Origin: Bacteroidetes bacterium 4572_114
GTDB lineage: Bacteria > Bacteroidota > Bacteroidia > Bacteroidales > 4484-276
Length of the DNA: 6,746 bases
Reading direction: 5' to 3'
Assembly: GCA_002254335.1 (NCBI GenBank)
Contig: NIVA01000229.1
Location: 1-6,746, forward strand
This document shows positions 1-5,889 of the stretch, in pieces. The notes under the pieces were generated by a model. That model was not told where the DNA came from, did not search any database, and saw only the letters and a program-made list of their open reading frames with translations. Positions within the stretch are counted from its first letter, which is position 1, and every line of letters starts with the position of its first letter. The position numbers and the translations under genes were made by a program.

Positions 1-2
1 AA

Positions 3-116
3 AAAAACGGTTTCAATAACGAATATATTTACCCTTTCGCCAATGATTATCAGGACATTGCCATCTCAGCAGATACTGTTGGGCCCTACTGCCCAAACCC
101 CATCAGGGCAACCTGA
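3..116 (+). CDS. possible 3' end of an unidentified upstream gene (partial)
   Basis: A frame is open from the left edge to a TGA at 114-116 and gives 37 residues rich in Asn, Tyr, Asp and Pro (for example NEYIYPFANDYQDIAISAD). The composition looks protein-like and could be the tail of a secreted protein, but I recognise no family. A frame this short stays open by chance fairly often, and part of it (80-95) also matches, on the opposite strand, the core of the palindromic repeats found later in the window. Sequence to the left would decide it. Confidence 0.22.
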   Translation, partial: KNGFNNEYIYPFANDYQDIAISADTVGPYCPNPIRAT

Positions 117-254
117 AAATAAATTATTTTAACGTGAAATTGAATAAATGATAGGTTTATGGGAAATGTACATAATTTAGAACGGGTTTCCAATATTGGG
201 AAAATGGATTGGTTGGTTACGTTTTAATCCACAAGTGTCCGAAAGTTTTTCAGA

Positions 255-599
255 AAAGCCATATAATAAAATACAACAAATAGACGTGTTTTTTTCACCA
301 TTGATCTTTATTTCATTGGCAACATAAAGCAGTTGTTTACACTGTTGCAGACAAATCCTTACGATTGTTGTGAAATGTCCGAACCCATGCTATACGTTGC
401 TGATACTTCTACGAACCAGCTCAATAAAAAAGTAACTGATCAAAGCTATGAATATCTGGGATTTGTTTGAGTTTTCGTTTGTCCCCAGGAAATTTTTTAT
501 CTGCAGGTTTTGTTTTATGGGCTTGAACAATGTAGGATTCGATTTTTTCGTATTTTTGTACGGTAAAATAAAGCCCATGATTTTTTTTGAAGTTTGCAC
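255..599 (-). pseudogene. IS4-type transposase, C-terminal remnant
   Basis: The minus-strand frame from about 599 down to 390 reads IKQNLQIKNFLGTNENSNKS and then QIFIALISYFFIELVRRS. This closely resembles the C-terminal region of IS4-family DDE transposases (the usual pattern is FFKWIKQNLxIKxFLGTSxNAVxTQIWIALI). After a TAG at 392-390 the same frame continues with FGHFTTIVRICL and YVANEIKI, again typical of the transposase tail, so the stop interrupts a once continuous gene. Upstream, where the Y-x2-R-x3-E-x6-K signature carrying the catalytic Glu should lie, the frame reads YKNTKKSNPTLFKPIKQ, so the Glu is not recognisable. The N-terminal two thirds, with the two catalytic Asp residues, are absent. 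This is a dead insertion-sequence relic; neither end of the element could be defined. The family call is from motif memory. Confidence 0.5.
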
Positions 600-707
600 T
601 GCAAATTAGTATAGGCTTTTAAGGCTTTTTTATTACATTAAACTTTCGTACACTTATGATCCCTTACAATCAAATCTCTGTAATTAATATCTGAGGGTGT
701 GTAATTA

Positions 708-882
708 TTTCCGGGTTAAATAAATCTGAGATTTCATAAACGAAAAAACCAATTTATCGGAATATAAACAACTAATGAATTCAGGCCCAAAAGGCTTGTT
801 TACATCAAGGATAGGCAAACCTGCCTCACTTCCAATGTAGGCAATGCTGTCATTAACCTTAACATCTTTACATTTGCCGGCA
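708..882 (-). pseudogene. fragment resembling an LVIVD beta-propeller repeat protein
   Basis: On the minus strand the frame reads VNDSIAYIGSEAGLPILDV followed by NKPFGPEF. This fits the pattern of one LVIVD repeat (V-x-G-x-YAYVAD-x-x-GL-x-I-x-D-x-x-x-P). Such repeats form propeller blades in secreted or surface proteins of Bacteroidota. Only about one blade is present. The frame ends at a stop near 705-707 and, on its upstream side, loses its resemblance at the A-run at 885-893, where a radical SAM remnant on the opposite strand begins. No promoter or credible start is visible, so I treat it as a broken fragment rather than a gene. A short spurious ORF is the alternative. Confidence 0.35.
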
Positions 883-883
883 G

Positions 884-1333
884 TCAAAAAAAATGGATGA
901 GGAAAAGAGGGCACTAATAGAACCAAATGCGGCACCAACTATTGAAAGGATGAAAATGCTGAGGGAGTTCAATAAAATCGGTTGTAAGACTTCGGTTTTG
1001 TTTATGCCAATAATCCCATATATTTCTGACGGTGAAATAAACCTTGATGAAATATTCAGGCTCACCAAAGAGTATAACCTTGGCCCTATCAATGCCTGGC
1101 CGTTGCACCTGCGTGGAAAAACGAAGGGGGTTTTCCATTCATTTTTAAGAGGGCATTTTCCTGAACTTTTGCCGAGATATAAATCATTATATAAATACGG
1201 AAGTGTTTCTGATAAATACAGGGTTGGGCTGCAGAAGAGGGTCAGGGGGCTGAGGGACAAATATCAGTTATATTCGCAGTACAGGCCAACACAGCCGAAA
1301 AACATTGGGCCGGTCCAGCTTTCGCTATTTTAA
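884..1333 (+). pseudogene. SPL-like radical SAM protein, C-terminal half only
   Basis: From ATG 893 the frame gives 146 residues. It begins DEEKRALIEPNAAPTIERM and continues through a segment with VLFMPIIPYISD (about residues 36-47) and PLHLRGKTKGVFHSFLRGHF (about 71-90). This matches the second half of the radical SAM family related to spore photoproduct lyase (the Rv2578c/PA0069-like group), where D-E-x-x-x-x-x-x-E-P-x-A-P-x-x-x-x-R follows the TIM-barrel core and a VLRLPG-like helix precedes the tail. Full members are about 280-350 residues, so roughly half is missing, including the CxxxCxxC motif that binds the 4Fe-4S cluster. Upstream in the same frame there is a stop at 860-862 and no homologous sequence before about 890. 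It cannot be catalytically active; the ATG at 893 is incidental, being an internal codon of the family. Stop TAA at 1331-1333. Confidence 0.72.
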
Positions 1334-1362
1334 CTAAATATCTATGAGTCCGGTCTAAAAAG

Positions 1363-1378
1363 CCACGAATGCACGAAT
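1363..1378 (+). repeat. short tandem motif CACGAAT x2
   Basis: The heptamer CACGAAT occurs twice in tandem, separated by one base, in the spacer after the radical SAM remnant. Short CACGAAT-type repeats are frequent in Bacteroidota intergenic DNA, from memory. No function can be assigned, and with two units it may be chance. Confidence 0.3.
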
Positions 1379-1504
1379 AATAAAATGCAATACTCTGATA
1401 TTCAGTAATAGAAATTTCGCAAATAAGGAGCTTCGCACCTTTTTATACTTGATTCATCTATAATATAATAGTATGGGTCGGTTTCTGCGGCAGGGATTGG
1501 AGTG

Positions 1505-1615
1505 GTAGCTTGTTGAAATGGCGGCTGTAGTTTTTGTTGGTGGGCGGAGGCTGACGAATTCCGCACGTGCGGAACACGCACCACCTACAAAAACCAGCCG
1601 GCATGAGACAACTAC
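1505..1615. repeat. large imperfect inverted repeat with central palindrome (MITE/REP-like)
   Basis: The left arm (1505-1546) and the reverse complement of the right arm (1577-1615) align over about 39 bp with a few mismatches and small gaps; the inner block GTTTTTGTTGGTGG pairs with CCACCTACAAAAAC with one mismatch. Between the arms lies the perfect 16-bp palindrome TTCCGCACGTGCGGAA (1559-1574). Weaker symmetry may reach out to 1472 and 1646. An element of this shape, with no coding content, is typical of a MITE or of REP-type hairpins mobilised in trans. It sits directly upstream of the symporter promoter. No T-tract follows the stem, so it is not a simple terminator. Short minus-strand ORFs through it are by-products of the repeat. 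Confidence 0.65.
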
Positions 1616-1671
1616 AAACGGAAAGCCCGGTTGCCCAACTTTCATAGACACACTCTAATTAATTCAATAGC

Positions 1672-1702
1672 TTGGCTGGTATAAAAACTTTTCCCACTTT
1701 TG
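1672..1702 (+). promoter_or_regulatory. Bacteroidota-type promoter of the symporter genes
   Basis: TTG at 1672-1674 and CACTTTTG at 1695-1702 are separated by 20 bp and match the Bacteroidota consensus (TTTG, N19-21, TAnnTTTG) except for a shortened -33 box and C in place of T at the first -7 position. Transcription would start near 1709, leaving a leader of about 20 nt before ATG 1729. This argues against the TTG at 1672 as the protein start, because that codon would lie in the promoter itself. Confidence 0.45.
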
Positions 1703-1728
1703 CGTTCCTTTCAAAATTTGATATTGAT

Positions 1729-3150
1729 ATGAATGAAATTTTACTTGCCATCGATGCTGTAATCCAGGGTTACAACGAGTATATTGGTGGTTACGCAGTA
1801 CTTTTGATGCTAATCCCCACGGGGCTGTTTTTTATTTTCAAGCTGAGGTTTTTAAATGTAACCAGGCTTTGGCATTCAATTAGGGTGGTTGCCGGGAAGT
1901 ATGACAAACCTGGGGACAAAGGTGACGTTAACCATTTTAAGGCCCTGACCACAGCTTTGTCGGCAACTGTTGGGACAGGGAATATCGTTGGTGTTTCGCT
2001 GGCCATTTATCTTGGTGGCCCCGGCGCGGTGTTCTGGATGTGGGTGACAGGATTTTTGGGCATGATATTGAAATATACCGAGTGTACTTTGTCGCACAAA
2101 TACCGGGTCTTTAATTCTGATGGCTCCGTTTCAGGAGGGCCAATGTATTATATGGAGAATGGTTTGAAAAGTAAAATCGGGCCTTTTGCGAAAGTGCTGG
2201 CGGTAGTTTTTGCAGTGGCTGCAATATTATGCTCGTTAGGGACCGGTAATATGGCCCAGGCAAATTCTATGGCCGATGCACTCCTCTCAGGCTATGATAT
2301 TCCGGTTTTATGGACAGGGCTGGTAATCACCGGTTTGGTTTTGTTAATAGTTGTTGGTGGCCTGAAACGAATTGCTGATGTTACTTCCAAGCTTGTTCCT
2401 TTTATGGCTGTAATGTATGTGGGCGCCGCATTAGTAATCCTGTTTATTCAATATCAGGAAATCCCAGCTGCTTTTTCGTTGATCGTTACCGATGCATTTA
2501 CCGGAACTGCTGCAACCGGCGGTTTTGTTGGTTCTACATTTATGATGACCCTGATCTGGGGCGTGCGGCGGGGCCTGTTTTCCAATGAGGCCGGGCAGGG
2601 TTCGGCGCCCATTGCCCATGCCGCCGCCAAAACCGAATGGTCGGCCCGTGAGGGGCTAGTGGCATCCCTTGAGCCGTTGGTTGACACACTGATCATTTGC
2701 ACACTAACTGCTTTGATGATAATACTTACCGGCTCCTGGAACGAAGATGGCGTGGTGATGGGCGTGAGAATGACAATCCGTGCCATGGAAATTGGCCTTG
2801 GCGAAATTGGTTTGCAATACATGGGTACACATATCGTTGCCATTGGGCTGATGTTGTTTGCGTTTTCAACTGTCATCAGTTGGTCGTATTATGGCACCCG
2901 CGCCGCGAATTACCTGTTCGGCGAAAAAGTGATCAAGCCCTACTATTATGTTTATGCTTTGTTTGTGTTTTTAGGTTCCATTTGGGAGATTGATATTGTG
3001 TGGCATTTTGTAGATATGGTGATCACCTTTATGACCGTCCCCAACCTGATTGCTATTTTAATACTTTCCCCCGTGGTGGTCAGCGAAACAAGTAAATACT
3101 TTAAAGCGATGAAAAAGGAAAAGCTGGAGAAGTTTAGGGAGGGGAAATAA
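1729..3150 (+). CDS. AGCS-family alanine/glycine:cation symporter (first copy)
   Basis: This inner-membrane protein of 473 residues imports alanine or glycine with sodium or protons (family knowledge; the substrate is not proven here). The AGCS signature GGPGAVFWMWVTGFLG is at residues 96-111, after the conserved TALSATVGTGNIVGV (75-89). The unwound-helix motif GTGNMAQAN lies at 171-179, SNEAGQGSAPIAHAAAKT at 285-302, and FAFSTVISWSYYG at 377-389. About ten to eleven hydrophobic helices are evident, and the length is normal for the family. The charged tail KKEKLEKFREGK is cytoplasmic in the usual topology. I chose ATG 1729 over an in-frame TTG at 1672: the promoter overlaps that TTG, and alignable sequence begins after the ATG. 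A second AGCS gene follows after 49 bp on the same strand with no terminator between, which suggests an operon. No lesions are seen in this copy. Confidence 0.93.
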   Translation: MNEILLAIDAVIQGYNEYIGGYAVLLMLIPTGLFFIFKLRFLNVTRLWHSIRVVAGKYDKPGDKGDVNHFKALTTALSATVGTGNIVGVSLAIYLGGPGAVFWMWVTGFLGMILKYTECTLSHKYRVFNSDGSVSGGPMYYMENGLKSKIGPFAKVLAVVFAVAAILCSLGTGNMAQANSMADALLSGYDIPVLWTGLVITGLVLLIVVGGLKRIADVTSKLVPFMAVMYVGAALVILFIQYQEIPAAFSLIVTDAFTGTAATGGFVGSTFMMTLIWGVRRGLFSNEAGQGSAPIAHAAAKTEWSAREGLVASLEPLVDTLIICTLTALMIILTGSWNEDGVVMGVRMTIRAMEIGLGEIGLQYMGTHIVAIGLMLFAFSTVISWSYYGTRAANYLFGEKVIKPYYYVYALFVFLGSIWEIDIVWHFVDMVITFMTVPNLIAILILSPVVVSETSKYFKAMKKEKLEKFREGK

Positions 3151-3183
3151 TTTGAAAATTTGAAAATGGGCAAATTTGAAAAT
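3151..3183 (+). repeat. three direct copies of TTTGAAAAT between the symporters
   Basis: TTTGAAAAT occurs at 3151-3159, 3159-3167 and 3175-3183, so unit starts are 8 and 16 bp apart. It begins immediately after the first symporter stop and fills most of the 49-bp spacer. The TTTG cores resemble -33 elements, but no TAnnTTTG box lies at the right distance, so I do not call a promoter. Similar TTTGAAAAT strings are common in Bacteroidota spacers, from memory. Confidence 0.55.
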
Positions 3184-3199
3184 GTAGAACATAATAATT

Positions 3200-4774
3200 A
3201 TGAAATTTACCATAAAAATCCTCTTCATCCCTCTTTTTGTGATGTTTGGGTTTATTGCCCGGGCCAATGCAGGAAACCCCCAGTTTACCGAAGATATCCC
3301 GGTTGAAGATACATTATCCAAAACTAAGGGGCCTGATCTCACCATCAGCCAGATTATCAACAACACTTTTTCGCCTTTTGTAAATGCTTTGTCGGACGTG
3401 CTGTTTTGGGACCCGTTTTCTGCTGTTGGCGTTTACGATAAGGTGGTGAGGGACGAAACCGGAAACCCTGTGACAGATGAAAAGGGCGAAGTGGTTGAAG
3501 CCCCTCTGAAGTTCATTGTTTTATGGTTGATATTTGGAGGGCTGTTTTTTACCATTTTTTTGCGGTTTGTGAATATCCGGGGCTTTCGCCATTCCATCAA
3601 CCTGATACGTGGAAAGTACGACAAGCCAGGCGACAGTGGCGAGGTCTCCCATTTCCAGGCGTTGACAACTGCACTTTCGGCAACAGTGGGACTGGGGAAT
3701 ATTGCCGGGGTGGCCATAGCAGTTGCCATTGGCGGGCCGGGGGCAACTTTGTGGATGATACTTGCCGGGTTGCTGGGCATGTCCTCAAAATTTGTGGAAT
3801 GTACGCTGGGCGTGAAATACCGCAGGATTGACGCAAACGGTAACGTATCGGGCGGCGCAATGTATTATTTGCGTGATGGCCTGAAAAAGAAAAACCTTGG
3901 GGTGCTCGGCAATATCCTGGCAGTAACTTTTGCCTTCCTCGTTATTGGCGGATCGGTGGGTGGCGGAAACATGCTCCAGCTTGTGATTATTGGCGGTATA
4001 AAAAGTATTGCGAAGGTAACTTCCAAAGTGGTTCCGTTTATGGCCCTGCTTTATGTTGGCACTGCCCTGGTAATTATTGGCATGAACATAGAAAACACAC
4101 CTCATGCACTGAGTTTGATTTTTAATGGCGCTTTTTCGCCCGGGGCCATGAAAGGTGGTTTTATCGGAGTTTTGATTTTCGGTTTTCAGCGTGGTGCTTT
4201 TTCCAATGAGGCCGGTATTGGTTCGGCGGCCATAGCCCATGCGGCGGCCAAAACTGACGAACCTGTTAGCGAAGGCATCGTAGCCCTGCTTGAACCGTTT
4301 GTAGATACTGTGGTCATCTGCACAATGACTGCGCTTGTAATTATCTTTACAGGGTTGTCGGAAGATACCATGGGCCTCCAGGGCGTGGAACTGACCTCGG
4401 CAGCCTTTGGGTCGGTATTTCCCTGGTTTCCGTTTCTGTTGTTGATAGCAGTTACTTTGTTTGCGTTTTCCACCCTCATCTCCTGGTCGTACTATGGCCT
4501 CAAGGGATTTGACTATCTATTTGGTGGCTTCAGCCAAAAATTGTTCAACACCCGCCGGGTATCCGATACCATCTATCAACTGATATTCCTGGCCGCCATC
4601 GTCATCGGGGCATCCTCGGCCCTTGACGTGGTAATGGACTTTTCGGATATGATGATCCTCTGCATGGCCTTACCTAATATAATCGGCCTGGTCATCCTTG
4701 CCCCTGAAGTGAAACGGGATATGAAATATTATTTCCAGAGGTTGAAGTCGGGGGAGATTAGGATGTATAAATAA
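3200..4774 (+). CDS. AGCS-family amino acid:cation symporter (second copy), probable internal deletion
   Basis: This 524-residue membrane protein belongs to the same family as its upstream neighbour. Residues 1-24 (MKFTIKILFIPLFVMFGFIA then RANA) look like a signal peptide. They precede a soluble stretch of about 80 residues and a first helix near 104-121, an N-terminal layout common in Bacteroidota AGCS proteins. The family core follows: TALSATVGLGNIAGVAIAVA (157-176), GGPGATLWMILAGLLG (178-193), GGGNMLQ (254-260), SNEAGIGSAAIAHAAAKT (335-352) and FAFSTLISWSYYG (421-433). Directly after Q260 (codon 3977-3979) the sequence jumps to LVIIGGIKSIAKVTSK. In the neighbour, 28 residues including most of a transmembrane helix lie at this point. 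Losing one helix should disturb the topology of everything downstream, so activity is doubtful although the frame is kept. An assembly error is possible. It is probably co-transcribed with the first symporter. Confidence 0.88.
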   Translation: MKFTIKILFIPLFVMFGFIARANAGNPQFTEDIPVEDTLSKTKGPDLTISQIINNTFSPFVNALSDVLFWDPFSAVGVYDKVVRDETGNPVTDEKGEVVEAPLKFIVLWLIFGGLFFTIFLRFVNIRGFRHSINLIRGKYDKPGDSGEVSHFQALTTALSATVGLGNIAGVAIAVAIGGPGATLWMILAGLLGMSSKFVECTLGVKYRRIDANGNVSGGAMYYLRDGLKKKNLGVLGNILAVTFAFLVIGGSVGGGNMLQLVIIGGIKSIAKVTSKVVPFMALLYVGTALVIIGMNIENTPHALSLIFNGAFSPGAMKGGFIGVLIFGFQRGAFSNEAGIGSAAIAHAAAKTDEPVSEGIVALLEPFVDTVVICTMTALVIIFTGLSEDTMGLQGVELTSAAFGSVFPWFPFLLLIAVTLFAFSTLISWSYYGLKGFDYLFGGFSQKLFNTRRVSDTIYQLIFLAAIVIGASSALDVVMDFSDMMILCMALPNIIGLVILAPEVKRDMKYYFQRLKSGEIRMYK

Positions 4775-4787
4775 TTACGTCATAAAA

Positions 4788-4819
4788 TACTGCTAATTAT
4801 AAAATAAGCAGTAGTTTTT
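4788..4819 (+). terminator. rho-independent terminator after the symporter pair
   Basis: TACTGCT (4788-4794) pairs perfectly with AGCAGTA (4807-4813) around an AT-rich 12-nt loop, followed by GTTTTT (4814-4819). It begins 14 bp after the stop of the second symporter and closes the presumed two-gene transcript. The stem has only 7 bp, so strength is uncertain. Confidence 0.6.
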
Positions 4820-4829
4820 GCATAATTCA

Positions 4830-4900
4830 ACAAGTCACCCCGTGAATTTAGTTGGGCAGTAGGGCAATCACCCGAAAACATTGGCCTGTGCTTAGGCATG
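4830..4900 (+). repeat. palindromic repeat family, copy 1 (right arm missing)
   Basis: The left arm AGTCACCCCGTGAATT begins at 4833, followed by the conserved core TTGGGCAGTAGGGCAATC and then GGCCTGTGCTTAGGCAT. The right arm seen in copies 2 and 3 (ATTCACGGGGTGACT) is absent; after GGCAT the sequence departs from the family. Within the core GCCT and AGGC can pair across six bases, a small hairpin partly kept in the other copies. Confidence 0.75.
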
Positions 4901-4957
4901 GACAAAGGGATGCAAGCCCCGAAGAATGAGGGGATGGCGGCCCTGATTTCCACATCC
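4901..4957. other. non-repeat insert between repeat copies 1 and 2
   Basis: This 57-bp segment separates copy 1 from copy 2 in the place where the right arm of copy 1 should be. It is richer in G and C than its surroundings and contains CCCC and GGGG blocks 9 bp apart (4917-4933) that could form a short stem. No ORF or recognised element is visible. Confidence 0.4.
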
Positions 4958-5046
4958 ACAAGTCACCCTATGAATTCTCTTGGGCAAGAGGGCAGCCATT
5001 CAAAAAAATTGTCCTGTGCTCAGGCATTATTCACGGGGTGACTACT
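4958..5046 (+). repeat. palindromic repeat family, copy 2 (both arms)
   Basis: The left arm AGTCACCCTATGAATT (4961-4976) and the right arm ATTCACGGGGTGACT (5029-5043) pair except for two bases. The core reads TTGGGCAAGAGGGCAGCC and then CCTGTGCTCAGGCATT, where CCTG and CAGG can pair. The right flank ACTACTA is shared with copy 3. A full copy is about 85 bp and encodes no protein. Confidence 0.8.
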
Positions 5047-5055
5047 ATCCCGGTA

Positions 5056-5144
5056 ACAAATCACCTCGTGAATTCTTTTGAGCAGTAGGGCAATTACTTG
5101 AGAATATTTGCCTGTGCCTGGGCATTATTCACGGGGTGACTACT
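5056..5144 (+). repeat. palindromic repeat family, copy 3 (both arms)
   Basis: The left arm ATCACCTCGTGAATT (5060-5074) faces the right arm ATTCACGGGGTGACT (5127-5141), with one mismatch and one A:C-type change at the outer end. The core GAGCAGTAGGGCAATTA and GCCTGTGCCTGGGCATT is close to copies 1 and 2. It lies head to tail with copy 2, about 98 bp from start to start, and ends roughly 100 bp before the antitoxin promoter. Confidence 0.8.
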
Positions 5145-5193
5145 ACCGTGGTTGGAAATCCTTTCACGGTATTAGTAGGATTTGCCAAAATCC
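5145..5193. other. two small hairpins next to repeat copy 3
   Basis: ACCGTG (5145-5150) pairs with CACGGT (5165-5170), and flanking TACTA (5141-5145) can face TAGTA (5173-5177) with a bulge. Then GGATTT (5178-5183) pairs with AAATCC (5188-5193) over a 4-nt loop. They may be remnants of another repeat copy or a weak structure upstream of the antitoxin promoter. No T-tract follows closely, so I do not call a terminator. Confidence 0.3.
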
Positions 5194-5244
5194 AGTTTGT
5201 TTATGTCTTTATCACTGCGAACAGTTGTAAAGATTGTTAATGGT

Positions 5245-5277
5245 TTTGTAATATCGCACCACAAAAGTGTATATTTG
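5245..5277 (+). promoter_or_regulatory. promoter of the AbiE operon
   Basis: TTTG (5245-5248), a 21-bp spacer and TATATTTG (5270-5277) match the Bacteroidota sigma-factor consensus exactly (TTTG, N19-21, TAnnTTTG). The predicted start of transcription is near 5284 and leaves a leader of about 20 nt before ATG 5305. An in-frame upstream ATG at 5182 would lie before the promoter and is therefore unlikely to be used. Confidence 0.68.
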
Positions 5278-5286
5278 TGGTGCGAT
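5253..5286. promoter_or_regulatory. perfect 13-bp inverted repeat, probable AbiEi operator
   Basis: ATCGCACCACAAA (5253-5265) and TTTGTGGTGCGAT (5274-5286) are exact reverse complements around an 8-bp centre. The site covers the promoter spacer, the whole -7 box and the predicted transcription start, so a bound protein would block RNA polymerase. AbiEi antitoxins are known to repress their own operon by binding inverted repeats at the promoter; assigning this site to the adjacent AbiEi is inference from position and symmetry. Confidence 0.66.
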
Positions 5287-5304
5287 TTAACAATAAGACT
5301 GCGA

Positions 5305-5889
5305 ATGAAAAAGGTACTTGAAAAACTGTTTAATGATAATATGGGGTTTCTTACATCTGCCCAGATGCGGGGTTCTGCTTTCCGATATCATCTTAACAAG
5401 ATGATAGCTTCGGGCCAGGTGTATAAAGTCAGGCATGGGTTATACGTGCACACTGATTATCAGCAATACGATGAAAGGGTAATGGTGGCAGAGATGGTCC
5501 CCAGTGGGGTATTTTGCCTATTTACTGCCTGGCATATTTATGAACTTACCACTACTGTAAGCTATCAGTACCACATGGCTGTTCCCCGATCGACAAAAAT
5601 AAACCCGGCACCATACCCACCTGTCGCTTTGTATTATTTGAGTGAAAAAGTTTACAAATTGGGGATAGATGAAATACAATTTAATGGTAAGATTGTGAAA
5701 TGCTATAATAAAGAACGTTCGGTATGCGATGCTGTAAAATTCCGTAATAAAACGGGTGAGGATATTATGCAGGAGGTTATAAAAAATTACATGAAGATGA
5801 AAGACAAAAATTTCGATATGTTGCTGAAATATGCAAAGATACTTAGGGTAGAAAAATTAATGCAACCATATTTAAAAGCTTTGATATGA
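5305..5889 (+). CDS. abiEi: AbiEi-family antitoxin / autorepressor (type IV toxin-antitoxin)
   Basis: This 194-residue cytoplasmic protein fits the AbiEi family: an N-terminal winged-helix DNA-binding domain (about residues 1-50: VLEKLFNDNMGFLTSAQM, then YHLNKMIASGQVYKVRHGLY) followed by the antitoxin domain. Family marks are the end of the wing RHGLY (43-47), MAVPRS (91-96) and NKERSVCDAVKFR (135-147). In studied AbiE systems the antitoxin neutralises AbiEii without stable binding and represses its own operon. I chose ATG 5305 because it lies about 20 nt after a consensus promoter and begins at the winged helix; starting at 5182 would add 41 residues with no family resemblance, encoded across the operator. 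Its stop overlaps the toxin start as ATGA (5886-5889), indicating translational coupling. The gene appears intact even though the toxin does not. Confidence 0.86.
   Translation: MKKVLEKLFNDNMGFLTSAQMRGSAFRYHLNKMIASGQVYKVRHGLYVHTDYQQYDERVMVAEMVPSGVFCLFTAWHIYELTTTVSYQYHMAVPRSTKINPAPYPPVALYYLSEKVYKLGIDEIQFNGKIVKCYNKERSVCDAVKFRNKTGEDIMQEVIKNYMKMKDKNFDMLLKYAKILRVEKLMQPYLKALI

Noticed and set aside
868..1260. 130-residue minus-strand ORF opposite the radical SAM remnant
   Set aside because: The plus strand shows clear family motifs over the same bases; the antisense frame shows none.
1402..1651. Minus-strand ORFs through the hairpin region
   Set aside because: They are read through the arms of an inverted repeat, have no start signals, and are best explained as by-products of the repeat.
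1672..1728. TTG start giving 19 extra residues on the first symporter
   Set aside because: The TTG coincides with the likely -33 element, and the family alignment begins after ATG 1729.
2454..2876. 140-residue minus-strand ORF inside the first symporter
   Set aside because: It is antisense to a strongly conserved gene, with no recognisable family and no promoter.
3151..3199. Separate promoter for the second symporter
   Set aside because: TTTG cores are present, but no TAnnTTTG box occurs at 19-21 bp; co-transcription with the first gene is simpler.
4830..5144. CRISPR array
   Set aside because: Units are about 85 bp, palindromic and imperfect, and the sequences between them are not uniform spacers; no cas gene is near.
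4830..5144. Retron-type non-coding RNA or phage-defence RNA
   Set aside because: No reverse transcriptase or associated effector lies in the window; the hairpins alone do not support it.
5182..5304. Extended N-terminus of the antitoxin from ATG 5182
   Set aside because: The segment crosses the promoter and operator and has no family resemblance; ATG 5305 follows the predicted transcription start.
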